DNA of 64,000 bases from Carposina sasakii (GCA_014607495.2 CP053159.1:8749501-8813500); one strand, 5' to 3'; positions 34,151-45,504 are shown, numbered from the stretch's first letter. Numbers and translations: made by a program. Notes: generated by a model not told the origin, from the sequence alone.

Positions 34151-34669
34151 TATAAGTATATCTAGAATTGTAAGATTAAGAAGTAGATCTACGTTTAGCA
34201 TAGCTAGGCCCAATGTAAATGATCAGTGCATAACAAGTTGCTTACTCATCTCCTATCATCAACTTTATAACATGGTACTAGGTATTTATTAACTTGAAAT
34301 CAATAGATTCTAATATTCTAATGCTTTCTTTTTCTGTGGTATTGGATGAGGCCAAATCTTACTAAATATTATACATATCTACAAACAAAGTAAAGGAACG
34401 CGAAAAGTATGATACTTTATATTTGTTTTACTAACCTGACCCGTACGGATAATCCCCTATGCAAGCTATATGAGTAAAGAACATAAAACAATGGTTAGAT
34501 ACTTACTTTATGTACATACCTCAGTTTGCGGTAGGTGGAGTTATTTGGGTCCATAACACAGCAAAGTAGGTAAGTCGCCTTTACAAAATAATATAGCTAC
34601 AAGTATTAAAACTGACTTTATAACATTTATAACTTTATACTTAGAATCTCGTCCATTACTTTACTTAAC
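34151..34669. other. Unassigned AT-rich DNA
   Basis: Nothing recognised. Confidence 0.4.
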
Positions 34670-34925
34670 GACCGATCTATGTATTTGGTAATGACGCTGC
34701 CTGCCGTGCCATAGGTCCTGAGTTCGATTTCAAATAGGTGCAAACATTTTGCGATTATCGATGTTCGTTTCTGATTCATGGATGTTTCTATACCTACTTA
34801 TCTTTGTATTTATTCATACATGTTTAGTAGCCACAACACATGATCTTAGGGATCTTATTGTGGGGCTAATTTTATATTTTGTGAAGCGTGTGCATTACTG
34901 TGCATGCATATCCATCTATCTACTT
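34670..34925 (+). mobile_element. tRNA-derived SINE (family G), older copy
   Basis: Diverged head (TGACGCTGCCTGCCGTGCC, TCCTGAGTTCGATTTCAAAT) followed by the body (GGTGCAAACATTTTGCG, GATCTTAGGGATCTTATTGT, GTGAAGCGTGTGCATT). Confidence 0.75.
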
Positions 34926-35344
34926 TTTTCTTAGTCGCTCCGAATAAAATTCTTTTATTAGATATGTCTTAATATCATCAAAGCAATGAGACTAAAGTCA
35001 AGGTTTTTTGAAGAAACCTAATGCATCACTGTACAGACCTAGACATCAAAGCTTTTCGTTAATTCTTTGAGTAAAAGGGCTATGAGAGGTCGCATTGAAA
35101 GACTTTTTGTTCAAACGAGCCAATTCTGTCAATTCACATTATATACATAAGTAGCTGTCTCTTCAAAAACATTCCTTGTTGTGATTTACCGATTTACTTG
35201 GTCTACTCGTAGCTAGGATGATCATTCCTTGTACTTACATACGCATTGGAGGTATGTAGTAGGTACTTACGTGAGAGCACTCATCTAGAAATGATCCATA
35301 CTTTTCTAGTCTTTTTTTATAAATTCAAATAGTGAATAATGCGA
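34926..35344. other. Unassigned DNA
   Basis: Nothing recognised. Confidence 0.4.
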
Positions 35345-35505
35345 TGAGACTGTGCCTCTGACGGCCGAAATGGGAACTAATCGTTTTCAATTCGACGACC
35401 ACGGCCACGGGTTTTTTGGAAGCAAAAATGTATAAAATAGTATGGCTCGTTTTCATGGTCGTATCGTAGTTTTGCTGTGATGCCGTAAAAATACGCCCAA
35501 TGACA
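35345..35505. mobile_element. MITE family K, diverged copy
   Basis: GGAAGCAAAAATGTATAAAA with TAGTATGGCTC is the reverse complement of the middle of the 50821-51017 copy. The terminal repeats are eroded but a GTAAAAATACGCCCA end remains. Confidence 0.55.
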
Positions 35506-35863
35506 ATTTGGCGATTAGTGTTTATCAAGAAAATGATACCCCATCGGTAACATTTAATGTAAAGATCATGTATTTTCTATTGTTGCACTAACAAAGATAC
35601 GTATTTTTCCCGGAAGTGTGGCAGGCGTTTGTCTCTTGACAGGGGCTTTGTTGTGTTCCCCGAAGATGTGACTTTTCGCAGATTTTGTGTCACACAAAAA
35701 CAAGAACGTAAATAAAATTGGCCAATCGCTATACCAGAGATCGGGATTAAATTAAATAACACAACTGAGATATACATATAATTAAAACTACTAAAACACC
35801 TAAGAGATATATAATTATTATTTGTCAATATAATATATACAATACTAACGATTGTTCTCGAAA
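35506..35863. other. Unassigned DNA
   Basis: Nothing recognised. Confidence 0.35.
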
Positions 35864-36000
35864 TGGGGTAGCCAAAACTGCAGGATCATGAAGGAGATAG
35901 TCACGTTCAGCATAGTGGGGACAGCTGATGTTGATGATCGGTGACAACTGAGAAGTTGCTAATCATATCGCCCGAATTCTTTAGTCGACTCTGACGAAAT
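35864..36000. repeat. Repeat family M, uninterrupted copy
   Basis: ATGGGGTAGCCAAAACTGC, TTCAGCATAGTGGGGACAGC, GAGAAGTTGCTAATCAT and TTTAGTCGACTCTGACG correspond to the two pieces flanking the MITE at 14643-14897. Confidence 0.5.
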
Positions 36001-36454
36001 GCAAGGAGAAGCGAAAGAAGATGCAGGTGATGTATTCTCTACCTGCATCAGAACACGAATAAGGTAACACAATTTCCCTTATTAACTGTGGACTTCTTAC
36101 TTAAGTACTTACATTACTTATCTAAAAATATAAACACGTCCCACCACTCTGGTACACTATAACCTATAGGTATAGAGTAACTATTTTCTAAAAAGTTAAA
36201 TAATTAATAGATAGTCGTAGGTTTCTTTTCTTTGGTCGTAGTATTTATTTCTCCCGGTAGGTGGCACCCCCATCGGCGTTGACAGCCGGCTTTGTTTCAC
36301 AAATCTCGGCTCGGAAAGACAAAGGAAACGATCTGACAGCCGAATATTTATTAGACCCTGTATTTCTTAATACGTCGCTGTTACGAAAAGTTCTTACTCC
36401 TGATGATACTAGTAAATAACTGTTAGTGGTAACCCTGTTTTTTATGTTGTAGGT
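36001..36454. other. Unassigned DNA
   Basis: Nothing recognised beyond a short minus-strand chance frame at 36245-36460. Confidence 0.35.
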
Positions 36455-36528
36455 GCCCACTAGTTAGCTGTCCCTTGCTACTTTGTGTATTGGTACACAA
36501 AGTAGGAAGGGACAGCTAACTAGTGGGC
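36455..36528. repeat. Tight 74-nt hairpin with 35-bp stem
   Basis: The left arm 36455-36489 (GCCCACTAGTTAGCTGTCCC and on to TTTGTGTA) is the complement of 36494-36528 with one mismatch (GCTACT versus AGTAGG). The loop is 4 nt. The size and stem are like a microRNA precursor, but perfect pairing with a tiny loop is more typical of a young palindromic element or siRNA source. Confidence 0.85.
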
Positions 36529-36553
36529 TAGTATCTTAAGACTAAGTGTTATA

Positions 36554-36896
36554 CAGGGTGATTTTTGGTCATCAACGTTCCCAAAAACTACGGAATCTCC
36601 TCATCATCTCGATCATTTTTCTCCATGGAAGCATACCTGGGAAGTGTCTGGTTTCCAAAATATTACGGTCCAAAGTTGAGTAAATAGACTGCGTTTCTCT
36701 GCATAAATGCACATTGATGTGTAGCAAGATTTTTTCACGAGAAATAATTAATATCTGTCTATGAAAAAACTAGCATAAACACTGGACACTATAAATTTTG
36801 CCCGATCAAGTAATAAAAAAAAAAACAAAAAATTTACATTGTTTCCCAGCATTTTTTTTGTGCCCTTTGTTAAGGGTGGCAACGAAAAAACATCCT
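36554..36896. mobile_element. MITE family D, copy 3
   Basis: Begins CAGGGTGATTTTTGGTCATC and carries AACGTTCCCAAAAACTACGG, GCATACCTGGGAAGTG and AATAGACTGCGTTT. It ends GAAAAAACATCCTA. It lacks a block present in copy 1 near the right end. Confidence 0.8.
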
Positions 36897-37483
36897 ATAT
36901 AATCAAAGACAAAAACATAATATGTAGGCTAATCGAGTTTGTGATAATTTATTATTAATTTTGATAATTATAATTATTAGGCACAGTGGGCCAGATTTGT
37001 AGAAATTGTCGTTGATTTCATTCAGGCATATGCTGCCTGATAAAATAAATTACTAATAGTAAGTACTTATTATAACGAAAAAAATTGTATAAGCCTAAGT
37101 TATCACAATACCGAAAACCGCATGAGTGAATGATTTATTAGTTGCAGGTAATTTTATTAGATGAGTGGCATATTATGCTTCGTCAAAAATAAAAACATGC
37201 AAATATTCAAGTTAAGTAATTTGATCAAATTATTACTATGTAGGTACGCAAAATTACTAGCAACAGTTAGTATAAATAAACAACAGTAATTAAGAACGCA
37301 CACCATAACTTTTTGGCTAGTATTTAATTTTCATAATCCAATATGTCCCCACAGCCCTTGAGAGACTTATTTACAAGTGGCAAGAAGTCAATATAATTTG
37401 TTGTTGTCTGCAAAATTTTGTTTCGCCTTCATCTGGGGCAATAGTCTTGACTTTGTTAAAGATTTTATTATCGACTGTAAAGT
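36897..37483. other. Unassigned AT-rich DNA
   Basis: Nothing recognised. Confidence 0.4.
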
Positions 37484-37722
37484 CATCACCACCTTCTACC
37501 GTTATCTTATTATTTATGGGGTCTACTGAGCGTCATATGGGTTCTTTCGAAACTAATAATGCCGAGGATTTGGCGTTTGTTTTAACGACCGGCTGCCTGC
37601 CTGATGCCAACCCTTGCCAGGTAGGTATAGCTAAGTGATAATTTTACATACATATGTAGTGTGGTGACACTTTCTCACTCTTAGCTATATATTTAGTATA
37701 GGTACTCGTATAAGTTAGGTTA

Positions 37723-37975
37723 AAGCGGTGATAGCCCAGTGGTTAAGACGTGCTTCTTCTAAGCGGGAGGCGTAAGTTCGATCCCAGTCACGGGCCTTGG
37801 CCGAAATACGATCGGAGATCATCAAAAGTTAGGTTAATAATGAGGCAATATACTCTCTGCCTCCGAACAAACAACACTCTATTATTGCCTCTTTTACATG
37901 GCGACTCTGCCAAACCGGCCTGTCCGTGTGCCTCATAGTGGACAAGCCGGGGGGCAAATAAATAAGAAAATATTT
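37723..37975 (+). mobile_element. tRNA-derived SINE (family I)
   Basis: Head GCGGTGATAGCCCAGTGGTT (A box) and GGCGTAAGTTCGATCCCAGT (B box), a body with TTACATGGCGACTCTGCC and GACAAGCCGGGGGGC, and an AAATAAATAAG tail. The head resembles that of family H but the body differs, so the two share a tRNA-like promoter module. Confidence 0.75.
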
Positions 37976-38117
37976 GAACTATATAATGAAGAAAATATAA
38001 CTTTATGGAATAAATATAATATATATAAATAATTTAAGCATGTAAAGTGAAATTTAAATAATAAAAAGACAGTGAATATAATAATAAGCGTCGTTTAAAA
38101 AAAAATGCGTAATGAAA

Positions 38118-38290
38118 ATAAATATAATCACGCCTTTATCCCTTACGGGATAGGTAGAGCGCCACGGGCCGATAGAACCACATGGTGCCACTTCTGACCA
38201 ATTTTGAGGGTATAGTTGAGATGTACAAGTTCGGTTAGTAGTGACAGGTGGTCAGCCCATCGTCTACAAAACACCAAAACCCTCTTGATA
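38118..38290 (-). mobile_element. Retroposon family A copy
   Basis: TATAATCACGCCTTTATCCC, GGGCCGATAGAACCACATGG, AACTTGTACATCTCAACTAT (as complement) and GGTGGTCAGCCCATCGTC correspond to the 26538 copy over about 170 bp. Lies inside the split SINE H. Confidence 0.8.
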
Positions 38291-38514
38291 ATTTTTGGAA
38301 ATCCGTAATTAACATAAATTTATTGGTACAGACCCGTGACTGCTATTAAACTTAGTTACCTATATTTATCGTATGTAAAAATGATACCGATAAAAATCGC
38401 TTGCATCCTTACGACAAATTTAATGTAACAATTACTATGAATAGTCCCATCTAATTTTCAATTAGGACAGTTTCTGTCTTGGAAGAGACACCGCTAAAAA
38501 CAGTGTAATCATAT

Positions 38515-38959
38515 ACAGAGTGTGTGTGACGGCCAGGCAAATATTGAAATACTGAACAAGTACCATTGTTTTGTTTTAAGTAATGACAGTGTTATTACTC
38601 GCAGAAAATGCATTTTTAATTTGATTATCCGCGATATTTGCTTTCTACGCTAATCGTATCCGGCAATCCTGTGACTAGTTAAATGGGCTTATTGGTTGTT
38701 GGGTAAACATTGCAGTTTTGGGATTATTTGTGATTGGGGTTGATCAGTTGAACTTTTTGGAGCGCAACTTTTATTTTTAAGTCATCCATAGGTTACAATT
38801 TTGTTATTAAGTCATTATTTGAGGCCTACTTAAACTAACTGCACAATTTTTTTTCTGAAAAATAAAAAAGTCGTTAAATCTTCCTACGAAAATTTTCAGT
38901 AGGTTTCGCCTCAGAATCAGGTTGCCATATCAATTTGCCTGGCTGGCACTTTCATCCTG
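38515..38959. mobile_element. MITE family P, copy 1
   Basis: Ends CAGAGTGTGTGTGACGGCCA and CTGGCACTTTCATCCTG between TA borders. It shares TACTGAACAAGTA- and GGGTTGATCA-type blocks with 43341-43736. Confidence 0.75.
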
Positions 38960-39496
38960 TATGATTTTCGTGAAAAGTGTGTGAATATGTTTTTTTTGTG
39001 AAAGAGACGCCGCTATAAGCCTTGAAGAGCAGAGAGCGTTATCTATTTATATATGTTTCTCATGATTATGGGTATTCACCCCAGCACCCGTATGATGAAT
39101 TTGGTGAGAGCGAGATGTCTTACTTTTAAACGTCAAACTCACAGGGCTATTAATAACTAGATAAACCCGTGTAAGCGAGAGAGGCGCCATATCGCAAAAT
39201 TGAATTGAATTGAACTAGATAAACTAAGTGTATGTACTTTGCATGTAAAAATAGACTTAAGAATTAGAATAGACACTCGTTCTCAAGCCAGACTGAGTGA
39301 ATTAGGGCTGATAGAAGTGGTTTGCAATCCCTTTTTACACACCAAGTAGAAACACTTGCCTTATCTAGTTATTACTTAGCTCTGTGGATTTGACGTTTAA
39401 AAGTGAGACATCTCGCTCTCACCAAATTCATCATACGCGTGCTGGTGATAGAACTCTCGATCACGCTTCACCATTCTAGACGAAATGATCCTCTTT
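38960..39496. other. Mostly unassigned; retroposon tail
   Basis: At about 39165-39225 GAGAGAGGCGCCATATCGC runs into a TTGAATTGAATTGAA tract, the end of a plus-strand retroposon. The words CATCTCGCTCTCACCAAATT (39408) and its near complement (39100-39120) form an inverted pair spanning about 330 bp (39060-39445), possibly a foldback element. Confidence 0.45.
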
Positions 39497-40297
39497 TTTA
39501 ACCGACTTCAAAAAGAGAGGTTATCAATTCGTCTGTATGTTTTTTTTTTTATGTGTGTTACCTCAGAACTCCGTCATTTATGAACCGATTACAATTTTTT
39601 TTTATAGTTGGTCATGGTATACTTCCAGGTTGGTCCCATATTCACCACATCAGGATCTGATGATGGGATCTTGGAGAAATCGAGGGCAATCCTCGAATAT
39701 TGTGGGCACATGTAGTCTATTTTTACACTTTTACTGAGCGTTTTAGTCACCTACATATAAAACATAATATCTGATGATGGAATCTCTAAGGAATCTAGGG
39801 ATATCCTCAAATATAATAGGCACGAGTAGCCCGTTTTTAGATTTTTATAGAGGGGAAGCCTACGTCCAGTAGTGGACTGCAATAGGCTTATGAAGATGAA
39901 GATAATTGTGTTAAGTCGTGTTATTATATGTTGCGTTAAGCCGTGTCCGAAGTAAGATGGTTATAGAGGAAGAGGTAGACATGAGAATAACGAGATGACG
40001 GATATTAGGGATGACTGAAAGAAGAGTACCTACATATTGCACCGACCCCAAATGATTGGGAACAGGGCGGGAAGAATGAGTGTAATTATATGTTGCTTAT
40101 ATATTGTCAGACGTAAAGTTTCGAAGCCTAGTCATTTCTCTCTTTTGTCATGTTGCCTATTTAATCATTTGCTGGCATATAAATCTGACAATATTATGCC
40201 TTTTAAACGTCGTACATGGCTTAACGCAATATATATTTTCCCTTTAGTAAAATTTTACTTTAGTAAGCTCGAGTTTTGGGAGGAAGTCGGTTTTTCG
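39497..40297. mobile_element. Repeat family L element with short inverted ends
   Basis: Starts AACCGACTTCAAAAAGAGAG and ends GGAGGAAGTCGGTTTTTCG, so the CGACTTC/GAAGTCG ends are inverted. The left part has TCAGGATCTGATGATGGGAT, repeated in weaker form at 39770. The middle holds a LINE tail (39840-39900) and a SINE H-like stretch (about 40040-40080). The type of element is not clear. Confidence 0.55.
39840..39905 (+). mobile_element. LINE 3' tail fragment
   Basis: GAAGCCTACGTCCAGTAGTG and GACTGCAATAGGCTTATGAA resemble the 3' coding end and tail of RTE-like elements; related to family Q on the opposite strand at 55471 and 59627. Confidence 0.55.
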
Positions 40298-40926
40298 TTT
40301 TAAAAAAAATATGTACTAAATACTAGCTAGGTTGAAGAAGAGTCGAGGTAAAGAAAATTCCGTTTTTACTCATACGTACTAATATGTATTGGAGTTTACC
40401 TACAGTTAATTCGGTCTTTCTCATTTGCTTAAGTTTTTTTCAACACTGCAACTCGAGGTTGGTGAGCTAGAGTTAATTGGATCACGGACAAATTGGAATT
40501 GAAGATTGCTTTGTTAATCGAACACTTTCGTTTACAACACGTATGCCATTTTCGTAAATTAAGCTTATATTGAGAATATAGTATTCATGGACTTCAACTT
40601 ACCTCTTACCTTTACCTACTTACCTCTTCAGCTAGCACGAACTCTTTAGTAATTTTCTTATTGAATTAACCAATGGGTCCTGTGACATAATATAACAACA
40701 TACCTAAATCTGTTTCTTGATGTAGTTGGTCATAGGTATACATACACGTAGGCACGCGTAAAGTTTATGTTCTGTAAAACGCCTATTTATTATCTACTTA
40801 TATCTAACGGTATATACGAGTAGTAACTAGCATAATCTGTAAATTATTGTGGTACAATTCCTTCAAACATAATATATCTAAGAGAAGTTGTTGATTATCT
40901 GAATAAATAAGTTAATATAGTAAGTA
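40298..40926. other. Unassigned, with first of three spaced repeats
   Basis: Otherwise nothing recognised. The 40465-40530 stretch is described with the two similar ones further right. Confidence 0.4.
40465..40530 (+). repeat. Spaced repeat V, copy 1
   Basis: GAGTTAATTGGATCACGGAC, then TTGTTAATCGAACAC. Similar to 41752-41825 and 42320-42378. Confidence 0.45.
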
Positions 40927-41297
40927 CTAGTGGACGCCCGCGACTCCGTCCGCGTGGACTACAGAAAAAACAAAATGTCGAAATTATCCGGGATAAAAAC
41001 ATTTTCCCGGGATAAAAAGTAATAGCAAAATAGCAAAAAGTATAGTAAAAGCCTTTATGTTAGTGGGACCTGTCACAATATATTCCTGAAAACTGCATCG
41101 AAATCGGTTCAGCCGTTTCTGAGATTAGCGTGCACAAACGCACAGTTTATATAATCAAAGCGCACAGACAAACAGACAAAAATTCCAAAAATCATCGTTT
41201 TGGGTTCTATTGCGTTGATAAAGGTCTCCTGTAATATTTTTTTCTCATATATCTTCCATTTACAGACAGCGATCCGTTACATTTTTATTATATGTAT
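40927..41297 (-). mobile_element. Helitron-like element (long subfamily), 371 bp
   Basis: The plus strand starts CTAGTGGACGCCCGCGACTC with GTCCGCGTGGAC, then ATCCGGGATAAAAACATTTT and TGGGACCTGTCACAATATA, and ends CATTTTTATTATATGTAT. Same subfamily as 8423-8715 but with an extra middle part (GCGCACAGACAAACAGACAA). Confidence 0.85.
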
Positions 41298-41751
41298 TCC
41301 CAAAGTGTATTCCCAAAAAAATATTGTACAATTTTCGCTATCGCTTTGCTTCGGGTTTGCTATTGCTTTTATGTAATCAGGGGGCCGATCCTAAATTCTT
41401 TATACTTACAATTCTAACGACTACGTGCGTACCCACGTCGCGTCATCATATATAGGTACATCCTAGAGCTACTATATCTGTAGAGAATTAGCTGACGACG
41501 CTACAAATTATTTTGATTTGATTATTTAGAACTGTGCTTTTCTTCAGAACAACAAGATATATGTTACATACACGCAATAGCTATCATGCCAGGTCTCTGT
41601 TCTGATTTGTCTATGCATACACGCGAGAGATAAAACATAAACTGCAGCGGAATTAAAATAAAATAGCTTTTAAAACCGGAAAGTGCCGAAAAGCTTTGTT
41701 CCCTGCTGTCTGTTTCTAAAATCAAAGTTTTCCGGAACAATGTCAAAGAGC
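41298..41751. other. Unassigned DNA
   Basis: A stretch near 41325-41375 resembles 24155-24260 (see there). Confidence 0.35.
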
Positions 41752-41825
41752 CGAGGTAATTGGATCACGGGGTAACAGAGTCCGACATGGCACAGCTAAT
41801 TGAACCCACCTCCGTTAATGGAGTC
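41752..41825 (+). repeat. Spaced repeat V, copy 2
   Basis: GAGGTAATTGGATCACGGGG, AGAGTCCGACATGGCACAGC and TAATTGAACCCACC. Confidence 0.45.
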
Positions 41826-41949
41826 AGCAGATATAGAGATGTCGCGTTAATCTAAAATTTGCTGTTATTGCTATCGTTGCCTGTTTTATTTTGGACAAAC
41901 ACATTTATGACTTTAAACTTTTAGATTTAAACTATTTAACGAGTAAGTA

Positions 41950-42112
41950 TGAAAATATGAAATATTACAATGACTTCGTCCGCGAAAACTAGATCGTGTG
42001 TACCTATACCTATAAGTAAGCTACTTAGCTGCCAAGTTTCATCAAAATTCTATAGATTCGGCGTGAAAGAGTAACAACATTCTCACAAACTTTTACGTTT
42101 ATAATGCTCAGT
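41950..42112 (-). mobile_element. Helitron-like element, degraded
   Basis: AATGACTTCGTCCGCG, TGCCAAGTTTCATCAAAATT, GGCGTGAAAGAGTAACAAC and CAAACTTTTACGTTTATAAT follow the family order. The CTAG end is lost. Confidence 0.55.
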
Positions 42113-42319
42113 AGGATTCGACAAGTAACTTATTAAACATAACACATTAAGAAAAGAGTAAAAATAATCATTTCAACAGTTTCAGTTTCGCTGCTGAATA
42201 TGGCCTATCCAACAATCATCTCTACGAGCGGTTGTAAGAAATATAGGTACGAAAATGAATCAGAAAATCTTAATTTTCGTATAAAATTTTAGGTTATCTA
42301 AAATCGTGAGAAACCAGCC

Positions 42320-42378
42320 AAGTTAATAGGGTCACGAAGAGACAGTGTCGAACATTGCTGCGTTAATTGGACACCATC
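42320..42378 (+). repeat. Spaced repeat V, copy 3
   Basis: AAGTTAATAGGGTCACGAAG, GACAGTGTCGAACATTGCTG and CGTTAATTGGACACCATC. Confidence 0.45.
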
Positions 42379-43249
42379 TACCTTCGGGTATCTCGGAGAA
42401 CATGCGGCTGCGATTATCACTTGCCGTTCTGTAAATGAGCTGCGACGGGATGCTGTACGTCATATTCCATTATATCGCCTCGCTATTTATCTTGAAAACA
42501 AAATACTGCTTGTTTATGTAGGTAAAAACAACAAACACCCAATTAAAGAAAGTATAACACCTAATTAAGATAGTATAGCACGCCATAGGACTCTGTACAT
42601 TTTCCCAAGAAACAAGCCCACACAGAACCAAATTATTGGTGACTTGACTTAAGTTCCTGTATCCCGTATCCACTTAATCTCATACCAAATTAGAGATATG
42701 ATAAACAAACGATCATACATGGCGCAATTACAAGGTTCCATGTTCACTTCCGCCACGGAACTCTTGGAAAAGATCCATACCTACCCCTTTTTCCATTAGC
42801 TACCTAGTATTTAATAGATTTCTGAATCGGACTTCCGCATCCTAGCCAATCTCATTCCGCAAATACTGTAATGAACATCCCGGAAGCGGTGAGTGTAGCT
42901 TAATTTAATTTCAAAAGATATTAAAACTTGCTGTCAAGAGTGAAAAATAATCTGAGTGAAATTATTGCCTACAAGATGAATGGAGGGAGATAGGGCTTTG
43001 CGCGCTACCCAGGGATGTGCTGGCCTAACTTTTAATAAACACATTATTGTTACCTTGTTACTAATGACATTGTTAACGTAAACGGTCCTATTAGACGTGT
43101 ATCATCAAGAGTATTAATGATGCAAGAAGATGTTGCAGCAACCAGGGATTTGGTATGCAGCAACTCAATCTAGAGTGACGTAAACAGGCTTAATAACAGA
43201 CAAAACTTCACCTAGAAGATATGTGATATTATTTTCGTCAATACAAGAG
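42379..43249. other. Unassigned DNA
   Basis: Nothing recognised. Confidence 0.4.
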
Positions 43250-43332
43250 TTTCGAAAGAAACCATATTGCGCCGGTCCCATAAATAATGGGACAAGGGCA
43301 GGAAGATGATGATGAAGTGAAGATGATGATTC
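43250..43332 (+). mobile_element. SINE family H 3' end
   Basis: AAAGAAACCATATTGCGCCG, GTCCCATAAATAATGGGAC and an AGATGATGATGAAG tail. 5'-truncated; abuts the MITE at 43341. Confidence 0.65.
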
Positions 43333-43340
43333 TTATATTA

Positions 43341-43736
43341 CAGGGTATGAGGGACAGCCAGGCCAATACTGAAATGCTGAATAAGTAACCATTATGTTGA
43401 GTTATACGACAGTATTTTTACTTTAATTGCCCGCAATTTTTGCTTTCTGTGCCAATTTAGACTTATCGGTTATTGTGTGATACATTGCTGGTTTTTAGGT
43501 AACTTGTTACTTTCCATTAGGGTTGATCAAATTATTTGAGCAATTTTTTTATTTCAATATATTGTTTTATATATTGTATCTGAGGTTTGATTAAGCAAAC
43601 TATGTAGGTACCTGCATTTTTTTGGTCCTGAAAAAATAAAAAAGTAGGAACTTTCTGAATTTTTCTGTGAAAATTGTCTGTAGTTTTCGCTTCAAAATAA
43701 AGGACTGAAGTCTGCATATTTGCCACTCACACCCTG
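43341..43736. mobile_element. MITE family P, copy 2
   Basis: Ends CAGGGTATGAGGGACAGCC and GCCACTCACACCCTG between TA dinucleotides. The body matches 38515-38959 (ACTGAAATGCTGAATAAGTA; TTAGGGTTGATCA). No ORF. Confidence 0.8.
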
Positions 43737-45504
43737 TATTTAGTGTGCCTGTAGTACATGTAAAATGCAAAACCTTAGACCATAGCTTAGACCCCTAAAA
43801 TAAAACAAAAGAGGACTACTGTAGTACGTAGAGCACCTAACTCCAATTTTAAAATCCCAACAAAGAACTTTTCACCAAAAAGATCTGAGACAGCGGAAAA
43901 AAAATCGCATTGTGACAATCCTGCGGCGCGCGGCGCAGTGGACAACTTGTAATTAGTTCTGTGCGGCTTCTTATCCATTTCGACCGAGATCTGCTTACCT
44001 ATTGTTAAACTAAGCAACTAACTATTTGAAATGTTAATGTGTTTAATGTAATTTGCAATGTTATTCGTTCTGTTTACTTATTCAGGCGCGGTCGGACCTA
44101 CACACGGGATGCCGGCTGGAGTTCTCGCGATTGTTACGTCGTAATTGAAAAGCAATTTACCAACTCGGTTTCGGGATGAAATAATCATGATTACTTGCGC
44201 TTGCCTATTTGGGAACATTACGTGTTAAGCGAACCGAGTCAGACCTTTGTTAGTTTTATTTGAAACATCTAGCCATACTTAGTTTTGTACCATCATCAGG
44301 TTACGTGAACTTTCGATCTGCAAAAGTTTAAATAGACATTACTACTGACTTTCCTTCTGATTTAGAAGCTTAGTATATCTATATCGCTGTACCGAATCGA
44401 GGCTTAAAATCTCCAGTCCAATACAAAAACAGGACCAGTCCGAAAAAATCTGCTTCACGAATAATAAATCATTCATCATAGTGGTTTATACACATTGCGC
44501 TTTACTTATAAAAAAATTAAGCATTGCCTAGGTTAATCAATGCTTAATTTGACAGATATTCGCTAAATTTTGTTGTCAAATGTCGTGTTTAACGACTGCA
44601 AAGCTTTACACATCGTTTATAAGTGGCACTGATCAACATTTTTAAAGTAGAGATCGAGTTGATCCAGCTTTACAGCGGTTAATGGCGAGTTAAAAATAAC
44701 GCCATTCACCGCTGTATTTCGGCCGCTATAATAGCAACTATCCTATAGAAAACCTAAGCTTAACTAACTCATATTCAAGTAGGTATTAGATTTCAAAATT
44801 TTAATTCAAGTGAGAACAAGATAGGTGCCTAGTAATATACCTACAATCTGCTAACTCCATTACCTATCTTAGGTATCTAAAATTAAAAGTACTTTTTCGT
44901 TGTTCTATTTGGACGATATCTCTCTATTTCTATTTCCTCGCAAAATGTGCAATATATCTTTCGGGTACGCACACATAAATAAAGGTGTGTACACACCGGC
45001 AGCAAGAAATTGCTTAATTACAAATGGTGTTGGACGAGCCTACGCAAACTGGCTTGCTTGCTCACTCCGCGAGAAACTTATCGTTGGAGCGTGCCCTTCA
45101 TCCCTTCCATTTGGAAAATATTTATTTAGCATCCTTTCCTTAAGCCCCGGCTCAGGTGCGAGATCGCCCTAACTCAAATAACGGCAGCCATTTAAATAAA
45201 GCTCTTGTGCTCTTGTGATCATTACGTTTTAGTTATTCCATTTGTTGATATTAGACAACATTATAAAAATTATATGAGCCTAAACTCGAGTGGTTTACTA
45301 GTAGCTATTGAAGAGTTCTACTAGATCCTGGTTCCGTTATTGTCATTAATGATACCGCGTCAAAACTATGTAGAACTGTAGAGTTTCATGATAAAACAAC
45401 AGTTACTTATTACTTAGTAGAGATGGAATAACTTTACTGAGGTGAAACAAGTACGAGTAAAAGTCATACTTGGGAAAAGTCTGAGCTTGACTTCTGAGTA
45501 GGAT
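43737..45504. other. Unassigned DNA
   Basis: Contains one small inverted repeat (ACAGCGGTTAATGGCG at 44672 and CGCCATTCACCGCTGT at 44700), perhaps the core of an old foldback element. A 90-codon plus-strand frame at 44900-45172 matches nothing I know. Confidence 0.4.

Larger units (their letters stand above)
37484..38345 (-). mobile_element. SINE family H copy split by nested insertions
   Basis: The left piece 37484-37640 (TTATTTATGGGGTCTACTGA, CGACCGGCTGCCTGCCTGA, GGTATAGCTAAGTG) and the right piece 38297-38345 (GGAAATCCGTAATTAACATA, TGGTACAGACCCGTGAC) are continuous in the 23055-23300 copy. The intervening 656 bp contain a different SINE and a family A retroposon. Confidence 0.7.

Noticed and set aside
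35345..35505. Minus-strand frame of 67 codons at 35325-35528
   Set aside because: Covers a diverged MITE K copy; no protein similarity.
44900..45172. 90-codon frame as a candidate exon
   Set aside because: Composition ordinary, no family resemblance and no clear splice sites.
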